Shown here: positions 39,572 through 49,528 of the stretch, one piece after another
Layout of the letters: the number at the start of each line of letters is the position of its first letter
Position numbering within the stretch: position 1 is the stretch's first letter
Assembly: GCF_003634695.1 (NCBI RefSeq)
Contig: NZ_RBWV01000013.1
Span: forward strand, 62,001-126,000
Source: Motilibacter peucedani
Lineage (GTDB): Bacteria > Actinomycetota > Actinomycetes > Motilibacterales > Motilibacteraceae
Length of the DNA: 64,000 nucleotides
Reading direction: 5' to 3'
Notes under the pieces: generated by a model
The model's database searches: none
What the model was told of the DNA's origin: nothing
What the model saw: only the letters and a program-made list of their open reading frames with translations
Translations under genes and position numbers: made by a program

Positions 39572-40036
39572 TCAGCGCAGGTCGATCTCGAACCAGACGC
39601 ACTTGCCCGAGTCGTCGGCCCAGAGCCCCCAGCGCGAGGACAGCGAGGCGACCAGGCTGAGCCCCCGGCCGCCCAGCCGCTCGCCGGCCGGACCGTTGAC
39701 CGGCCCGACGTGGGGGTGGGACTCCCGGTCGCTGTCGTGCACCTCGACGTGCACCCGGCCGCCGGGCACGGCGACGCGCAGCTCCACCGGCGGCTCGCCG
39801 TGCAGGATGGCGTTGGTCACGAGCTCGCTCACCAGCAGCACCGCGGAGTCGGCGACCTCGCCGTCGATGCCCTGGGAGTGCAGGTGCGACGCCATCTGGT
39901 GGCGCGCGGCAGCCACCTCGCGCGGGTCGGCGGACAACGGCGCGCGCAAGTCGATCGTGGGGATGACGACCTCCTTCGCGCTGCAGCACGCCGTGTTCTC
40001 GACGCCCTCTGGGAGGGCTTGTGCCCCCGCGCGCAC
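39572..40036 (-). CDS. Anti-sigma/serine kinase-like ATP-binding protein (HATPase_c_2)
   Basis: A 154-residue GHKL ATPase of the RsbW/SpoIIAB group, common in Actinobacteria as regulators of alternative sigma factors. The N box is SELVTNAILHG, the G1 region is VEVHDSD and the G2 region is GGRGLSLVASLSSRWG. No sigma or anti-anti-sigma gene is adjacent. The GTG at 40036 follows GAGGGG. An AAGGAGGT at 39969-39976 lies inside the frame but is followed only by GTC and ATC codons, so it cannot serve a normal start. Confidence 0.83.
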   Translation of the reverse strand: MRAGAQALPEGVENTACCSAKEVVIPTIDLRAPLSADPREVAAARHQMASHLHSQGIDGEVADSAVLLVSELVTNAILHGEPPVELRVAVPGGRVHVEVHDSDRESHPHVGPVNGPAGERLGGRGLSLVASLSSRWGLWADDSGKCVWFEIDLR

Positions 40037-40078
40037 CGGTCTACCCCTCGTCCGGGATGCGGATCGCAGACCTGGGTG

Positions 40079-40951
40079 CTATGCCCCGAGCCAGTGCCCG
40101 AGCAGGACCCGCGCGGTGGCCTCCGGAGCCTCGTAGGCGGGGGAGTGCGCGGCGTCGGGGACCACGACGTAGCGCGCGCCGAGCCGCCGGGCCATGTCGG
40201 CCTGCTGCTCCGGCGTCCAGGCGTCGTCGTCGGCCCCGTGGGCCACGAGCACGGGCACACCGGCGGCCCGGAGCACCGCGGCCAGCTCGTCGACCGTGTC
40301 GGGGCGCGACACCAGTTCGCGGGCCATCACGAGGTAGCCCTCGTGCGCCGAGCGCACCCACCGGCGCTGGAGGAACTCCTGCACCTCGGGCGCCGGCGTG
40401 CCCGGCGCCGGAGCGCCCGCCGCCTCGTGCGCCTGCTTGAGCTCCCACGCCTGGTCGAGCGGGACGCCGGGCAGCGCGGCCAGCAGCAGCTCGGCGTCGT
40501 CGGTGCGCGCACCCGGCGGCAGCGCGCCCGGGCCCGTGCACAGCAGGGTCAGCGACGCCAGCGCCCCCGGCGCCGCCCTCGCCGCCTCCTGCGCCACCAG
40601 ACCGCCGAAGCTGTGGCCGAGCAGGTGCACCGGGCCGTCCCCCAGGGACGCGGCGCGCTCGGCCACCTCCGCGGCGAGCTGCTCCACCGCGTACCCCTCG
40701 GGGCGGTCGGCGTGCGGCGACTCGTACTGGCCGCGCAGGTCGACCGCGACGGCGCGCACGCCGCCGGCGGCGAGCAGCGGTAGCAGGGGGAGGAAGTCCT
40801 CCTTCGACCCGGTGAAGCCCGGCAGGAGCAGCGCCGTGCCGCGCGCTTCGCCGGTGGGCCGCGCCTCGACGCCGGCCCACGCGTCGGCGCCCGCGCCGAC
40901 CGCCAGGTCGCGCAGGTCGGGGTGCCGGGTCAGCGTGCGAGGGAGAGCCAC
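40079..40951 (-). CDS. Alpha/beta hydrolase
   Basis: A 290-residue hydrolase. The oxyanion region is LLLPGFTGSKEDF. The nucleophile elbow is LLGHSFGGL, with the catalytic Ser. The acid is probably in AHGADDDAWTP and the His in PDAAHSPAYE. The substrate is unknown. It begins 11 nt after the phosphoesterase gene and ends the helicase-phosphoesterase-hydrolase operon. It contains one copy of AGCGGTAGCA (40776-40785), here simply encoding Leu-Pro-Leu codons on the minus strand. Confidence 0.85.
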   Translation of the reverse strand: MALPRTLTRHPDLRDLAVGAGADAWAGVEARPTGEARGTALLLPGFTGSKEDFLPLLPLLAAGGVRAVAVDLRGQYESPHADRPEGYAVEQLAAEVAERAASLGDGPVHLLGHSFGGLVAQEAARAAPGALASLTLLCTGPGALPPGARTDDAELLLAALPGVPLDQAWELKQAHEAAGAPAPGTPAPEVQEFLQRRWVRSAHEGYLVMARELVSRPDTVDELAAVLRAAGVPVLVAHGADDDAWTPEQQADMARRLGARYVVVPDAAHSPAYEAPEATARVLLGHWLGA

Positions 40952-40962
40952 GGCTCACGAGC

Positions 40963-41508
40963 CTACGTGGCGGGCCCGAGGCGCGAGCCGGTGCGCGGGA
41001 CGGCGTGCAGGCGTACGTCGTGGACCGCGCCGTCGGCCAGGCGCAGGGTCGTGCACGTGCAGACCGGCTGCCGGCGCCGGTCGGTGGGCGAGCCCGGGTT
41101 CAGCAGGCGAAGGCCGCCCGGGGCGCTCGTGTCCCACGGGACGTGGCTGTGGCCGAAGACCAGCAGGTCGGTCTCCGGGAACTCGGCCTGCATCCGCAGC
41201 TCGCGCCCGGCGGCCGGGCCCGTCTCGTGGACGACCGAGAGGCGTACGCCCTCCACCGTCGCGTGCGCGCGCTCCGGCAGCCGCGCCCGCAGAGCGGGGC
41301 CGTCGTTGTTGCCGTGGACGCCGAGCAGCCGGGCGGCGCGCTGCTCGAGCTCGTCGAGCAGCGCCACGTCCACCCAGTCGCCCGCGTGGACGACGAGGTC
41401 GGCCTCCTCGACCGCGACCCACACCGCGTCCGGCAGCGAGCGGGCCCGGCGGGGCACGTGGGTGTCGGCGAGCAGCAGCAGCCGGGTGCCCGGCGGGCGG
41501 GCCGCCAC
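40963..41508 (-). CDS. YfcE/MJ0936-type metallophosphoesterase
   Basis: A 181-residue two-metal phosphodiesterase. The five calcineurin-like motifs are visible: ADTHVP, HAGDWVD, GVHGNND, SVVHETGP and FGHSHVPW. Members hydrolyse cyclic nucleotides or model diesters. The GTG at 41508 lies 4 nt after the helicase stop, so translation is coupled. The reading frame extends further upstream into the helicase tail but there it is a shadow. Confidence 0.85.
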   Translation of the reverse strand: MAARPPGTRLLLLADTHVPRRARSLPDAVWVAVEEADLVVHAGDWVDVALLDELEQRAARLLGVHGNNDGPALRARLPERAHATVEGVRLSVVHETGPAAGRELRMQAEFPETDLLVFGHSHVPWDTSAPGGLRLLNPGSPTDRRRQPVCTCTTLRLADGAVHDVRLHAVPRTGSRLGPAT

Positions 41509-41512
41509 CGGA

Positions 41513-43132
<1,620 letters not shown>

Positions 43133-43139
43133 CGGAGTG

Positions 43140-43146
43140 CCTCTCT
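43140..43146 (-). promoter_or_regulatory. Ribosome-binding site for the CTG-started helicase
   Basis: AGAGAGG on the minus strand lies 7 nt before CTG 43132. Its spacing is ideal for that codon and for no other initiator, so it decides the start. Confidence 0.6.
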
Positions 43147-43263
43147 AGAGTGCGCCGCGGAGCCCGCTCGGGCGGGCTCCACGCGGTGCACGCGGGGGTC
43201 GGGTGCCGATCGGGGCACCGACCGGGCTCTCCCGTGAACGCCAGCCATGCTACCCGCGATGGG

Positions 43264-43269
43264 TACGCT
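43264..43269 (+). promoter_or_regulatory. -10 element, leaderless ferritin-like gene
   Basis: TACGCT ends 7 nt before the GTG at 43277. There is no Shine-Dalgarno sequence between them. Confidence 0.45.
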
Positions 43270-43276
43270 GCCCGCC

Positions 43277-43984
43277 GTGACCGATCGCAGCGCTCCCGAC
43301 GACATCCTCGACGGGCGCCCGGACGACGCTGCCTACCGCCGCGGGGTCGTGTCGCTGCTGGGCCTGCTGGCCGTCGGCGAGCTGCTGGGCTTCGAGCGCC
43401 TCGCCACCGACGCGGCGGCCGCGCCTCGGCTCTCAGACCGAGCGGCGCTGCAGGCGCTGGCGGCCACCGAGCAGGCGCACTTCGCGCTCCTGCAGGAGCG
43501 GCTGGTCGCGCTCGGCGCCGACGTCGAGGCCACCATGACGCGCTACCTGCCGGCCTTCGAGGAGTTCCACCGGCGCACCGCGCCCAGCGACTGGCTCGAG
43601 GGCCTCGTCAAGGCCTACGTCGGCGACGCCATCGCGCGCGACTTCCTGCGCGAGGTGAGCGGCAGCGTCGGGCCCTCGACCCGCGAGCTGGTGCTGCGCG
43701 CGCTCGAGGACGCCGGCCACGCCGACTTCGTCATCGCCCGGGTGCGCGCCGCCGTCGAGGCCGACCACCGCGTGGCCGGCCGCCTGGCGCTGTGGGGCCG
43801 GCGCTTGGTCGGCGAGGCGCTCAGCCAGGCCCAGCACGTCGCTGCCGAGGACGACGAGCTCACCGAGCTGCTGGCCGGCACGCCCGAGCGGCCCGGCACC
43901 GACCTGGTCGCGCTGAGCTCGATGTTCACGCGGCTCACCGAGGCGCACACGCGGCGGATGGCGGCGCTGGGCCTCTCGGCGTGA
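43277..43984 (+). CDS. Ferritin-like fold protein (tRNA hydroxylase-related)
   Basis: A 235-residue all-helical protein of the actinobacterial ferritin-like group found beside the rhlE-type helicase (Rv3210c-like). Possible di-iron ligands are Glu and His in GELLGFERLA, ATEQAHFALLQE and the helix with EDAGHADFVI. The reaction is unknown; relatives include the tRNA-modifying MiaE-type hydroxylases. The GTG at 43277 is supported by a leaderless -10 box. Confidence 0.8.
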   Translation: MTDRSAPDDILDGRPDDAAYRRGVVSLLGLLAVGELLGFERLATDAAAAPRLSDRAALQALAATEQAHFALLQERLVALGADVEATMTRYLPAFEEFHRRTAPSDWLEGLVKAYVGDAIARDFLREVSGSVGPSTRELVLRALEDAGHADFVIARVRAAVEADHRVAGRLALWGRRLVGEALSQAQHVAAEDDELTELLAGTPERPGTDLVALSSMFTRLTEAHTRRMAALGLSA

Positions 43985-44006
43985 GGACCGCGCGGGCGGG
44001 CCGGCG

Positions 44007-44237
44007 CTAGCTGACGATGGCGCCGAAGCCCACGCGCCGCACCTCGGGCACGCCGATCTCGACGTAGGCCAGCTTGTCGACGGCGACGATCACCTGGCGG
44101 CCCTTGTCGTCGCTCAGCGTCAGGACGCCGCCCGCCGCGATCGCGGCCGCCACGGCGGCCGAGACCTCGTCGGCGGTCTGCGCGCTCTCGACGACGAGCT
44201 CGCGAGCCGCCTGCTGGACACCGATCTTGACCTCCAC
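44007..44237 (-). CDS. DUF3107 family small protein
   Basis: A 76-residue conserved actinobacterial protein (Rv3208A-like) starting VEVKIGVQQAARELVVESAQ and ending RRVGFGAIVS. It should be a compact alpha/beta domain; the DDKGRQVIVAVDKLAYVEIG segment is a typical ATP-synthase-epsilon-like beta stretch. Function is unknown. The GTG follows AGAGGAGC. It is convergent with the ferritin-like gene, as expected from the mycobacterial layout. Confidence 0.88.
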   Translation of the reverse strand: MEVKIGVQQAARELVVESAQTADEVSAAVAAAIAAGGVLTLSDDKGRQVIVAVDKLAYVEIGVPEVRRVGFGAIVS

Positions 44238-44368
44238 GGCCGCTCCTCTTCTCGCGCTCGGACCGGCGGCGCAGGGTGTCTCGCCACCGGCAGCCGCAGG
44301 CTACCCCGGCCCGGAGCGGCCGGCGCCGGTCGCGCCGCCCGCTCCGCGCTCAGCGGAAAACGGGAGCC

Positions 44369-44626
44369 TCAGGGGTAGTCGTCGCGGTCGCCGAGCGGCA
44401 CGTCGCGGGCCTGCTCGACCAGGTCGCCCTCGTCGGCCTCGACGGTCGCGGCGGTGCCGGCGGCAGGCGAGGCGCCGGCCGCCGCGGTGCCGGGGGCCAG
44501 CTCGTCGCCCGCGACCGTCCGCGCCTGCTCCTGGGCGTCGGCGTCGGGGACCTCGGTGGGGACCTCGGCCGGCCCGCCCGCCGCACCGCCCGCCAGGTCG
44601 TCGCTGCCGCTCGTGGGTGTGCTCAT
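44369..44626 (-). CDS. Small acidic Ala/Asp/Glu-rich protein
   Basis: An 85-residue low-complexity protein (starts MSTPTSGSDDLAGGAAGG, ends ARDVPLGDRDDYP). It is strongly acidic and probably disordered. The ATG follows a GGGGGAGG sequence. I recognise no family. It is divergent from moeZ. It occupies the place where mycobacteria carry a TetR gene and a peptidase-like gene. Confidence 0.55.
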   Translation of the reverse strand: MSTPTSGSDDLAGGAAGGPAEVPTEVPDADAQEQARTVAGDELAPGTAAAGASPAAGTAATVEADEGDLVEQARDVPLGDRDDYP

Positions 44627-44746
44627 GACCTCCCCCGTCCCCGGACCGCGCCCGGCACTCGTCGGACCTGAGATGCTTGACCTGCCGGGAATGCGCGGGC
44701 GGCCCCGTGGGGTTGCCCACGGCGTCGCCCTGAGGAGGAGATCATC

Positions 44747-45922
44747 GTGCCGTTGCCCCCGCTCGTCGAGCCTGCCGAGTCCCTGTCGGTCGACGAGGTG
44801 CGCCGCTACTCGCGCCACCTGATCATCCCCGACGTCGGCATGGTCGGGCAGAAGCGGCTGAAGAACGCCAAGGTGCTCGTCGTGGGCGCCGGCGGCCTCG
44901 GCAGCCCCGCGCTGCTCTACCTGGCCGCGGCCGGCGTCGGCACCCTGGGCATCGTCGACTTCGACACCGTCGACGAGTCCAACCTCCAGCGCCAGGTCAT
45001 CCACGGCCAGTCCGACATCGGCAAGCCGAAGGCCGTCTCGGCCAAGGAGTCCGTGGCCGAGGTGAACCCGTACGTCGACGTCGTCCTCCACGAGGAGCGG
45101 CTCGACGAGGACAACGTCCTGCGGATCTTCGAGCCCTACGACCTGATCCTCGACGGCACCGACAACTTCGCCACGCGCTACCTCGTCAACGACGCGGCCG
45201 TGCTGCTGGGCAAGCCCTACGTCTGGGGCTCGATCTACCGCTTCGAGGGCCAGGTCAGCGTCTTCTGGAACGAGCACGGGCCCAACTACCGCGACCTCTA
45301 CCCCGAGCCCCCGCCGCCCGGGATGGTCCCCTCGTGCGCCGAGGGCGGCGTGCTGGGCGTGCTCTGCGCCTCGATCGGGTCGATCATGGTCACCGAGGCG
45401 ATCAAGCTGATCACCGGCATCGGCGAGACGCTGCTCGGCCGGCTGATGGTCTACGACGCGCTCGAGATGTCGTACCGCACGCTCAAGCTGCGCAAGGACC
45501 CCGACGGCCAGCCGATCACGGCGCTGCTGGGCGACTACGAGGCGTTCTGCGGCGCGGTCTCCGAGGAGGCGTCCGAGGCGGTCAAGGGCGCGACCATCGG
45601 CGTGCAGCAGCTCGAGCAGTGGCTCAAGGAGCGGGCCGAGGGCGAGCGCGACTTCGTGCTCGTCGACGTCCGCGAGCCCAACGAGGCCGAGATCAACTCG
45701 ATCCCCGGCGCCGTGCTGATCCCCAAGGGCGAGTTCCTCAACGGCTCCGCGCTCGAGACGCTGCCGCAGGACAAGCAGGTCGTCCTGCACTGCAAGACGG
45801 GTGTGCGCTCGGCCGAGGTGCTGGCCGTGCTCAAGGGGGCCGGTCTCGCCGACGCCGTGCACGTGGGCGGCGGGGTCAGCGCCTGGGTCAGCCAGATCGA
45901 CCCGAGCCAGCCCTCCTACTAG
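44747..45922 (+). CDS. moeZ: Adenylyltransferase/sulfurtransferase MoeZ
   Basis: A 391-residue fusion of a ThiF/MoeB-type E1-like domain and a C-terminal rhodanese domain. It adenylates and thiocarboxylates small sulfur carrier proteins for molybdopterin, thiamine and cysteine synthesis. Visible features are the nucleotide loop VVGAGGLGSPALLYLAAAG, the Arg region LQRQVIHG, the Cys in VPSCAEGG and the rhodanese active loop HCKTGVRSAE. The GTG at 44747 follows GAGGAG. MoeZ next to an alkyltransferase-like gene and AdnAB matches the mycobacterial order. Confidence 0.93.
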   Translation: MPLPPLVEPAESLSVDEVRRYSRHLIIPDVGMVGQKRLKNAKVLVVGAGGLGSPALLYLAAAGVGTLGIVDFDTVDESNLQRQVIHGQSDIGKPKAVSAKESVAEVNPYVDVVLHEERLDEDNVLRIFEPYDLILDGTDNFATRYLVNDAAVLLGKPYVWGSIYRFEGQVSVFWNEHGPNYRDLYPEPPPPGMVPSCAEGGVLGVLCASIGSIMVTEAIKLITGIGETLLGRLMVYDALEMSYRTLKLRKDPDGQPITALLGDYEAFCGAVSEEASEAVKGATIGVQQLEQWLKERAEGERDFVLVDVREPNEAEINSIPGAVLIPKGEFLNGSALETLPQDKQVVLHCKTGVRSAEVLAVLKGAGLADAVHVGGGVSAWVSQIDPSQPSY

Positions 45923-45945
45923 TCGGTCGCGCCGCAGCCGCCGAG

Positions 45946-46236
45946 GTGGACCCGACCCCCTTCGCCGAGCGCGTGCTCGAGCTCGTCGAGCGCGTGCCGG
46001 CGGGGTCGGTGACCACCTACGGCGACCTCGCCGAGATGCTCGGGGAGGGCGGCCCGCGGGGCGTGGGCGCCGTCATGGCCCGGTGGGGCGGCGGCGTGCC
46101 GTGGTGGCGCGTGATCCGCTCCGACGGCCGCCCGCCCGCCCACAAGTCCGACGAGGCGGTGCGCCGGCTGGTGGCCGAGGGCGTGCCGCTCGCGGGCGAG
46201 CGGGTCGACCTCTCGCGCGCCCGCTGGCGGGGCTGA
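45946..46236 (+). CDS. Alkyltransferase-like protein (ATL)
   Basis: A 96-residue homologue of the C-terminal DNA-binding domain of O6-alkylguanine alkyltransferase. The active-site PCHR is replaced by PWWR (VPWWRVIRSDG), so it cannot accept alkyl groups. ATL proteins bind O6-alkylguanine lesions and hand them to nucleotide excision repair. Family features include PAGSVTTYGDLAEML and RGVGAVMAR. The GTG start lies 24 nt after moeZ and has only a weak ribosome site. It precedes three repair helicase genes. Confidence 0.88.
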   Translation: MDPTPFAERVLELVERVPAGSVTTYGDLAEMLGEGGPRGVGAVMARWGGGVPWWRVIRSDGRPPAHKSDEAVRRLVAEGVPLAGERVDLSRARWRG

Positions 46237-46309
46237 GCCTGCGCTCGAGCCCGTCCGCGGAGCCGCTCGCCGGGACAGTGTCAGTGCCGTGTGGTGGCAT
46301 GGCCCCGAC

Positions 46310-49300
46310 ATGGAGAGCACCACCACCTTCACCCTGCTGGCGCCGACGGCCGCCCCCGCGCTGCGCCCGGTCCTCGACCCGGCCCAGGCGGCCGTGGCGG
46401 CCCACCGGGAGGGCCCGCTGCTCGTGCTGGCGGGTCCGGGCACCGGCAAGACCACCACGCTGGTCGAGTCGGTCGCCTCCCTCGTCGAGGACGAGCAGCG
46501 CCCGCTGCGGCCCGACCAGGTGCTGGTGCTGACGTTCAGCCGCAAGGCGGCCGGCGAGCTGCGCGAGCGCATCACCGCCCGGCTCGGGCGGGCCACCGGC
46601 GAGCCCATGGCCTGGACCTTCCACTCGTTCGCCTACGCGCTGGTGCGGGCCCACTCGCCCGCCGACGCCTTCACCGAGCCGCTGCGGCTGCTGTCGGCGC
46701 CCGAGCAGGACGTCGTGGTCCACGAGCTGCTCGAGGGCAACGCCGCCGGCGAGGGCCGCGTCGACTGGCCCGAGCGGCTGCGCCCGGCGCTCTCCACGCG
46801 CGGCATGGCCGAGGAGGTCCGCGCCGTGCTGTCGCGGGCCCGCGAGCTCGGGCTCGACCCGCCGCGCCTGGCGCAGCTGGGCCGCGAGGCCGGCCGCGAC
46901 GACTGGGTGGCCAGCGCGGCGTTCTTCGCCGACTACCTCGACGTGCTCGACGCCCGCCTCGCCGTCGACTACGCCGAGCTGGTGCACCGCGCCTGCTTGC
47001 TGGCCGAGCAGCCCGAGGTCCAGGCTGCCCTGCGCGCCCGGTTCGCCGCCGTCCTCGTCGACGAGTACCAGGACACCGACCCCAGCCAGGAGCGGCTGCT
47101 GCGCGCCCTCGCCGGCGGCGGACGCCACCTCGTCGCGGTCGGCGACCCCGACCAGTCGATCTACGCCTTCCGCGGCGCCGACGTCAGCGGCATCCTCGAG
47201 CTGCCCGACCGGTTCCGCCAGCTCTCCGGGGCCGAGGCGCCGGTGCGGACCCTGCGCGTCTCGCGCCGAGCCGGCGCCGAGCTGCTGGCCGCGAGCCGCA
47301 CGCTCGCCTCCCGCATGCCGGTGCGGGCGCTGCCCCGGTCCGTGGTCGCGGCCCACCGCGACCTGGTGCCGGCGCGACCGCCGGCCGACGACGGGCCTCC
47401 GGCCGTCGTCGTGCGCACCTACCCGACGGCAGGGGCGGAGGCCGACGCGGTCGCCGACCTGCTGCGCCGCGCCCACCTCGACGACGGGCTGCCCTGGTCG
47501 CGCATGGCGGTGCTCTGCCGCAGCGGCCGGCGCTCGGTGCCCTTGCTGCGCCGCGTGCTCGGCGCCGCCGGCGTGCCGGTCGAGGTGGCCGGCGACGAGC
47601 TGCCCCTGAGCGAGGAGCCGGCCGTGGCGCCGCTCCTGCTGGCCCTGCGCGTGGCGGGCGGGCAGGCGCGGGCCAGCGTCGAGCAGGTGGGCGAGCTGCT
47701 CCTCTCGCCGCTGTGCGGTGCCGAGCCCGGCGCGCTGCGCGCTCTCGCCCGCGACCTGCGCGCGGAGCAGCGCGCCGCCGGGCGCACACCCGACTCCTCG
47801 GCCGAGCTCCTCCGCGGCGCGGTCGAGCACCCCGAGCGGCTGGTGGCGGCCGACCAGCGGCTGGCGGCTCCGGTGCGGCGGCTCGGCCTGCTGCTGGCTC
47901 GCGTGCGCGAGCAGCTCGACCAGGGCGCGACCGGCGAGCAGGCGCTCTGGACGCTGTGGAGCGGCACCCGCTGGCCGCAGCGGCTCGAGCGGGCCGCGCT
48001 CACCGGCGGCCCGGCCGGCCGGGCCGCCGACCGCGACCTCGACGCGGTCTGCGGGCTGTTCGACGCCGCGGCGCGCGTCGAGCAGCGTCCCGGCGTGCGC
48101 GGCGTGCGCCTGCTGCTCGACGAGGTCGAGGCCCAGCGCATCCCCGGCGACACCCTCGCCGAGCGGGCCGTGCGCGGCGAGGCCGTCCGCCTGCTCACCG
48201 CCCACCGCTCCAAGGGCCTCGAGTGGGACCTCGTCGCCGTGGTCGGCGTGCAGGAGCGCGTCTGGCCGGACCTGCGCCGCCGCGGCAGCCTGCTCGAGCC
48301 CGAGCGCATCGGGGCCGACGGCGTCGTCGAGCCGCCGTCGTCGGCGGACCTGCTCGCCGAGGAGCGCCGGCTCTTCTACGTCGCGGTGACGCGGGCGCGC
48401 CGCACGCTCGTCGTGTCGGCCGTGGCCAGCGCCGACGACGACGGCGAGCGGCCGTCCCGGTTCCTCGACGAGCTCGGCGTGCCGGTCGTCGCCGTCGCCC
48501 GCCGGCCGCGTCGCACCCTCAGCGTGCCGGGCCTGGTCGCCGACCTGCGCCGCGCGAGCGTCGACCCCGAGGCCCCGCCCGGCCTGCGGGCGGCCGCCGT
48601 GGCGCAGCTCGCCCAGCTGGCCGCCGCCGAGGACGACTCCGGCGCGCCGCTGGTGCCGGCGGCCCACCTCGGGCGGTGGTGGGGACTGGTCGACACCACC
48701 GACCCCGGCGTGCCGCTGCGCCAGCCGGGCGCGCCGGTCGTGCTGTCGGGGTCCTCGCTCGCCGGGCTGGCGGAGTGCCCGCTCAAGTGGTTCCTCGAGC
48801 ACGAGGCCCAGGCCACGACGGCGCGCACGTCGGCGCTCGGCTTCGGCAGCATCGTCCACGTGCTGGCCGACCGGGTGGCCACGGGCGAGCTCGCCGCCGA
48901 GCCGGCGGTGCTCGAGGCCGCGATCGACTCGGTCTGGAGCGAGCTGGCCTTCGAGGCGCGGTGGCAGTCGGCGCAGCAGCGGGCCGAGGCCAGCGCCGCC
49001 GTCGGCCGCTTCCTCGCCTGGCACGTCGCCACGCCGCAGCGCGGGCGCGAGCTGCTCGCCACCGAGCGCGAGTTCCGCGTCGAGGTGCCGACGCCCGACG
49101 GTCCGGTCGTCCTGCGCGGGAGCGCCGACCGGCTGGAGCGCGACGCCGACGGCGGCGTGCACGTCGTCGACTTCAAGACCGGCCGCACCCCGCTCAGCGC
49201 CCCCGAGGTGGCGCAGCACGCGCAGCTCGGCGTCTACCAGCGCGCCGTCGCCGCGGGCGCGTTCGAGGAGCTGGCCCCCGGTGCACCCGCCGGCGGCGCA

Positions 49301-49528
49301 GAGCTGGTCTGGCTGCGGCGCGACGACTCCGGGATGCCCAAGGTCTCGCCGCAGGCAGCGCTGGCCTCCGGCGACGACGGCACGACGTGGGTCGACGGCC
49401 TCGTCGAGGACGGCGCCCGGCTGGTCCGCACCGAGGGCTTCGCGCCCACGCCGGGCGACCAGTGCAGCCGCTGCATCCACCGTCGGGCGTGCCCGGCCCA
49501 GGCCGAGGGCGCGCAGGTGGTCCAGTGA
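46310..49528 (+). CDS. adnA: AdnA-like helicase-nuclease subunit
   Basis: A 1072-residue UvrD/RecB-type motor fused to a C-terminal nuclease domain; AdnAB resects double-strand breaks in Actinobacteria. Helicase motifs seen are AGPGTGKTTT, VDEYQDTDPSQ, GDPDQSIYAFRGA, TAHRSKGLEWD and VAVTRARRTL. The nuclease centre is VVDFKTGR. Four Cys (AECPLKWF; CSRCIHRRAC) fit the iron-sulfur cluster of AddB-like nucleases. The ATG at 46310 is chosen since the family N-terminus follows. The stop overlaps the next gene by four bases, as expected for two subunits made in equal amounts. Confidence 0.9.
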   Translation: MESTTTFTLLAPTAAPALRPVLDPAQAAVAAHREGPLLVLAGPGTGKTTTLVESVASLVEDEQRPLRPDQVLVLTFSRKAAGELRERITARLGRATGEPMAWTFHSFAYALVRAHSPADAFTEPLRLLSAPEQDVVVHELLEGNAAGEGRVDWPERLRPALSTRGMAEEVRAVLSRARELGLDPPRLAQLGREAGRDDWVASAAFFADYLDVLDARLAVDYAELVHRACLLAEQPEVQAALRARFAAVLVDEYQDTDPSQERLLRALAGGGRHLVAVGDPDQSIYAFRGADVSGILELPDRFRQLSGAEAPVRTLRVSRRAGAELLAASRTLASRMPVRALPRSVVAAHRDLVPARPPADDGPPAVVVRTYPTAGAEADAVADLLRRAHLDDGLPWSRMAVLCRSGRRSVPLLRRVLGAAGVPVEVAGDELPLSEEPAVAPLLLALRVAGGQARASVEQVGELLLSPLCGAEPGALRALARDLRAEQRAAGRTPDSSAELLRGAVEHPERLVAADQRLAAPVRRLGLLLARVREQLDQGATGEQALWTLWSGTRWPQRLERAALTGGPAGRAADRDLDAVCGLFDAAARVEQRPGVRGVRLLLDEVEAQRIPGDTLAERAVRGEAVRLLTAHRSKGLEWDLVAVVGVQERVWPDLRRRGSLLEPERIGADGVVEPPSSADLLAEERRLFYVAVTRARRTLVVSAVASADDDGERPSRFLDELGVPVVAVARRPRRTLSVPGLVADLRRASVDPEAPPGLRAAAVAQLAQLAAAEDDSGAPLVPAAHLGRWWGLVDTTDPGVPLRQPGAPVVLSGSSLAGLAECPLKWFLEHEAQATTARTSALGFGSIVHVLADRVATGELAAEPAVLEAAIDSVWSELAFEARWQSAQQRAEASAAVGRFLAWHVATPQRGRELLATEREFRVEVPTPDGPVVLRGSADRLERDADGGVHVVDFKTGRTPLSAPEVAQHAQLGVYQRAVAAGAFEELAPGAPAGGAELVWLRRDDSGMPKVSPQAALASGDDGTTWVDGLVEDGARLVRTEGFAPTPGDQCSRCIHRRACPAQAEGAQVVQ

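Noticed and set aside
40776-40785. Isolated AGCGGTAGCA motif in the alpha/beta hydrolase gene
   Set aside because: It is a single copy without partner arms and encodes ordinary Leu-Pro-Leu codons, so it is probably chance.
46073-49480. A very long open frame on the minus strand opposite adnA
   Set aside because: It encodes a His/Arg/Ala/Gly-rich product with no domain, as expected for an antisense shadow of a GC-rich gene; adnA on the plus strand has all helicase and nuclease motifs.
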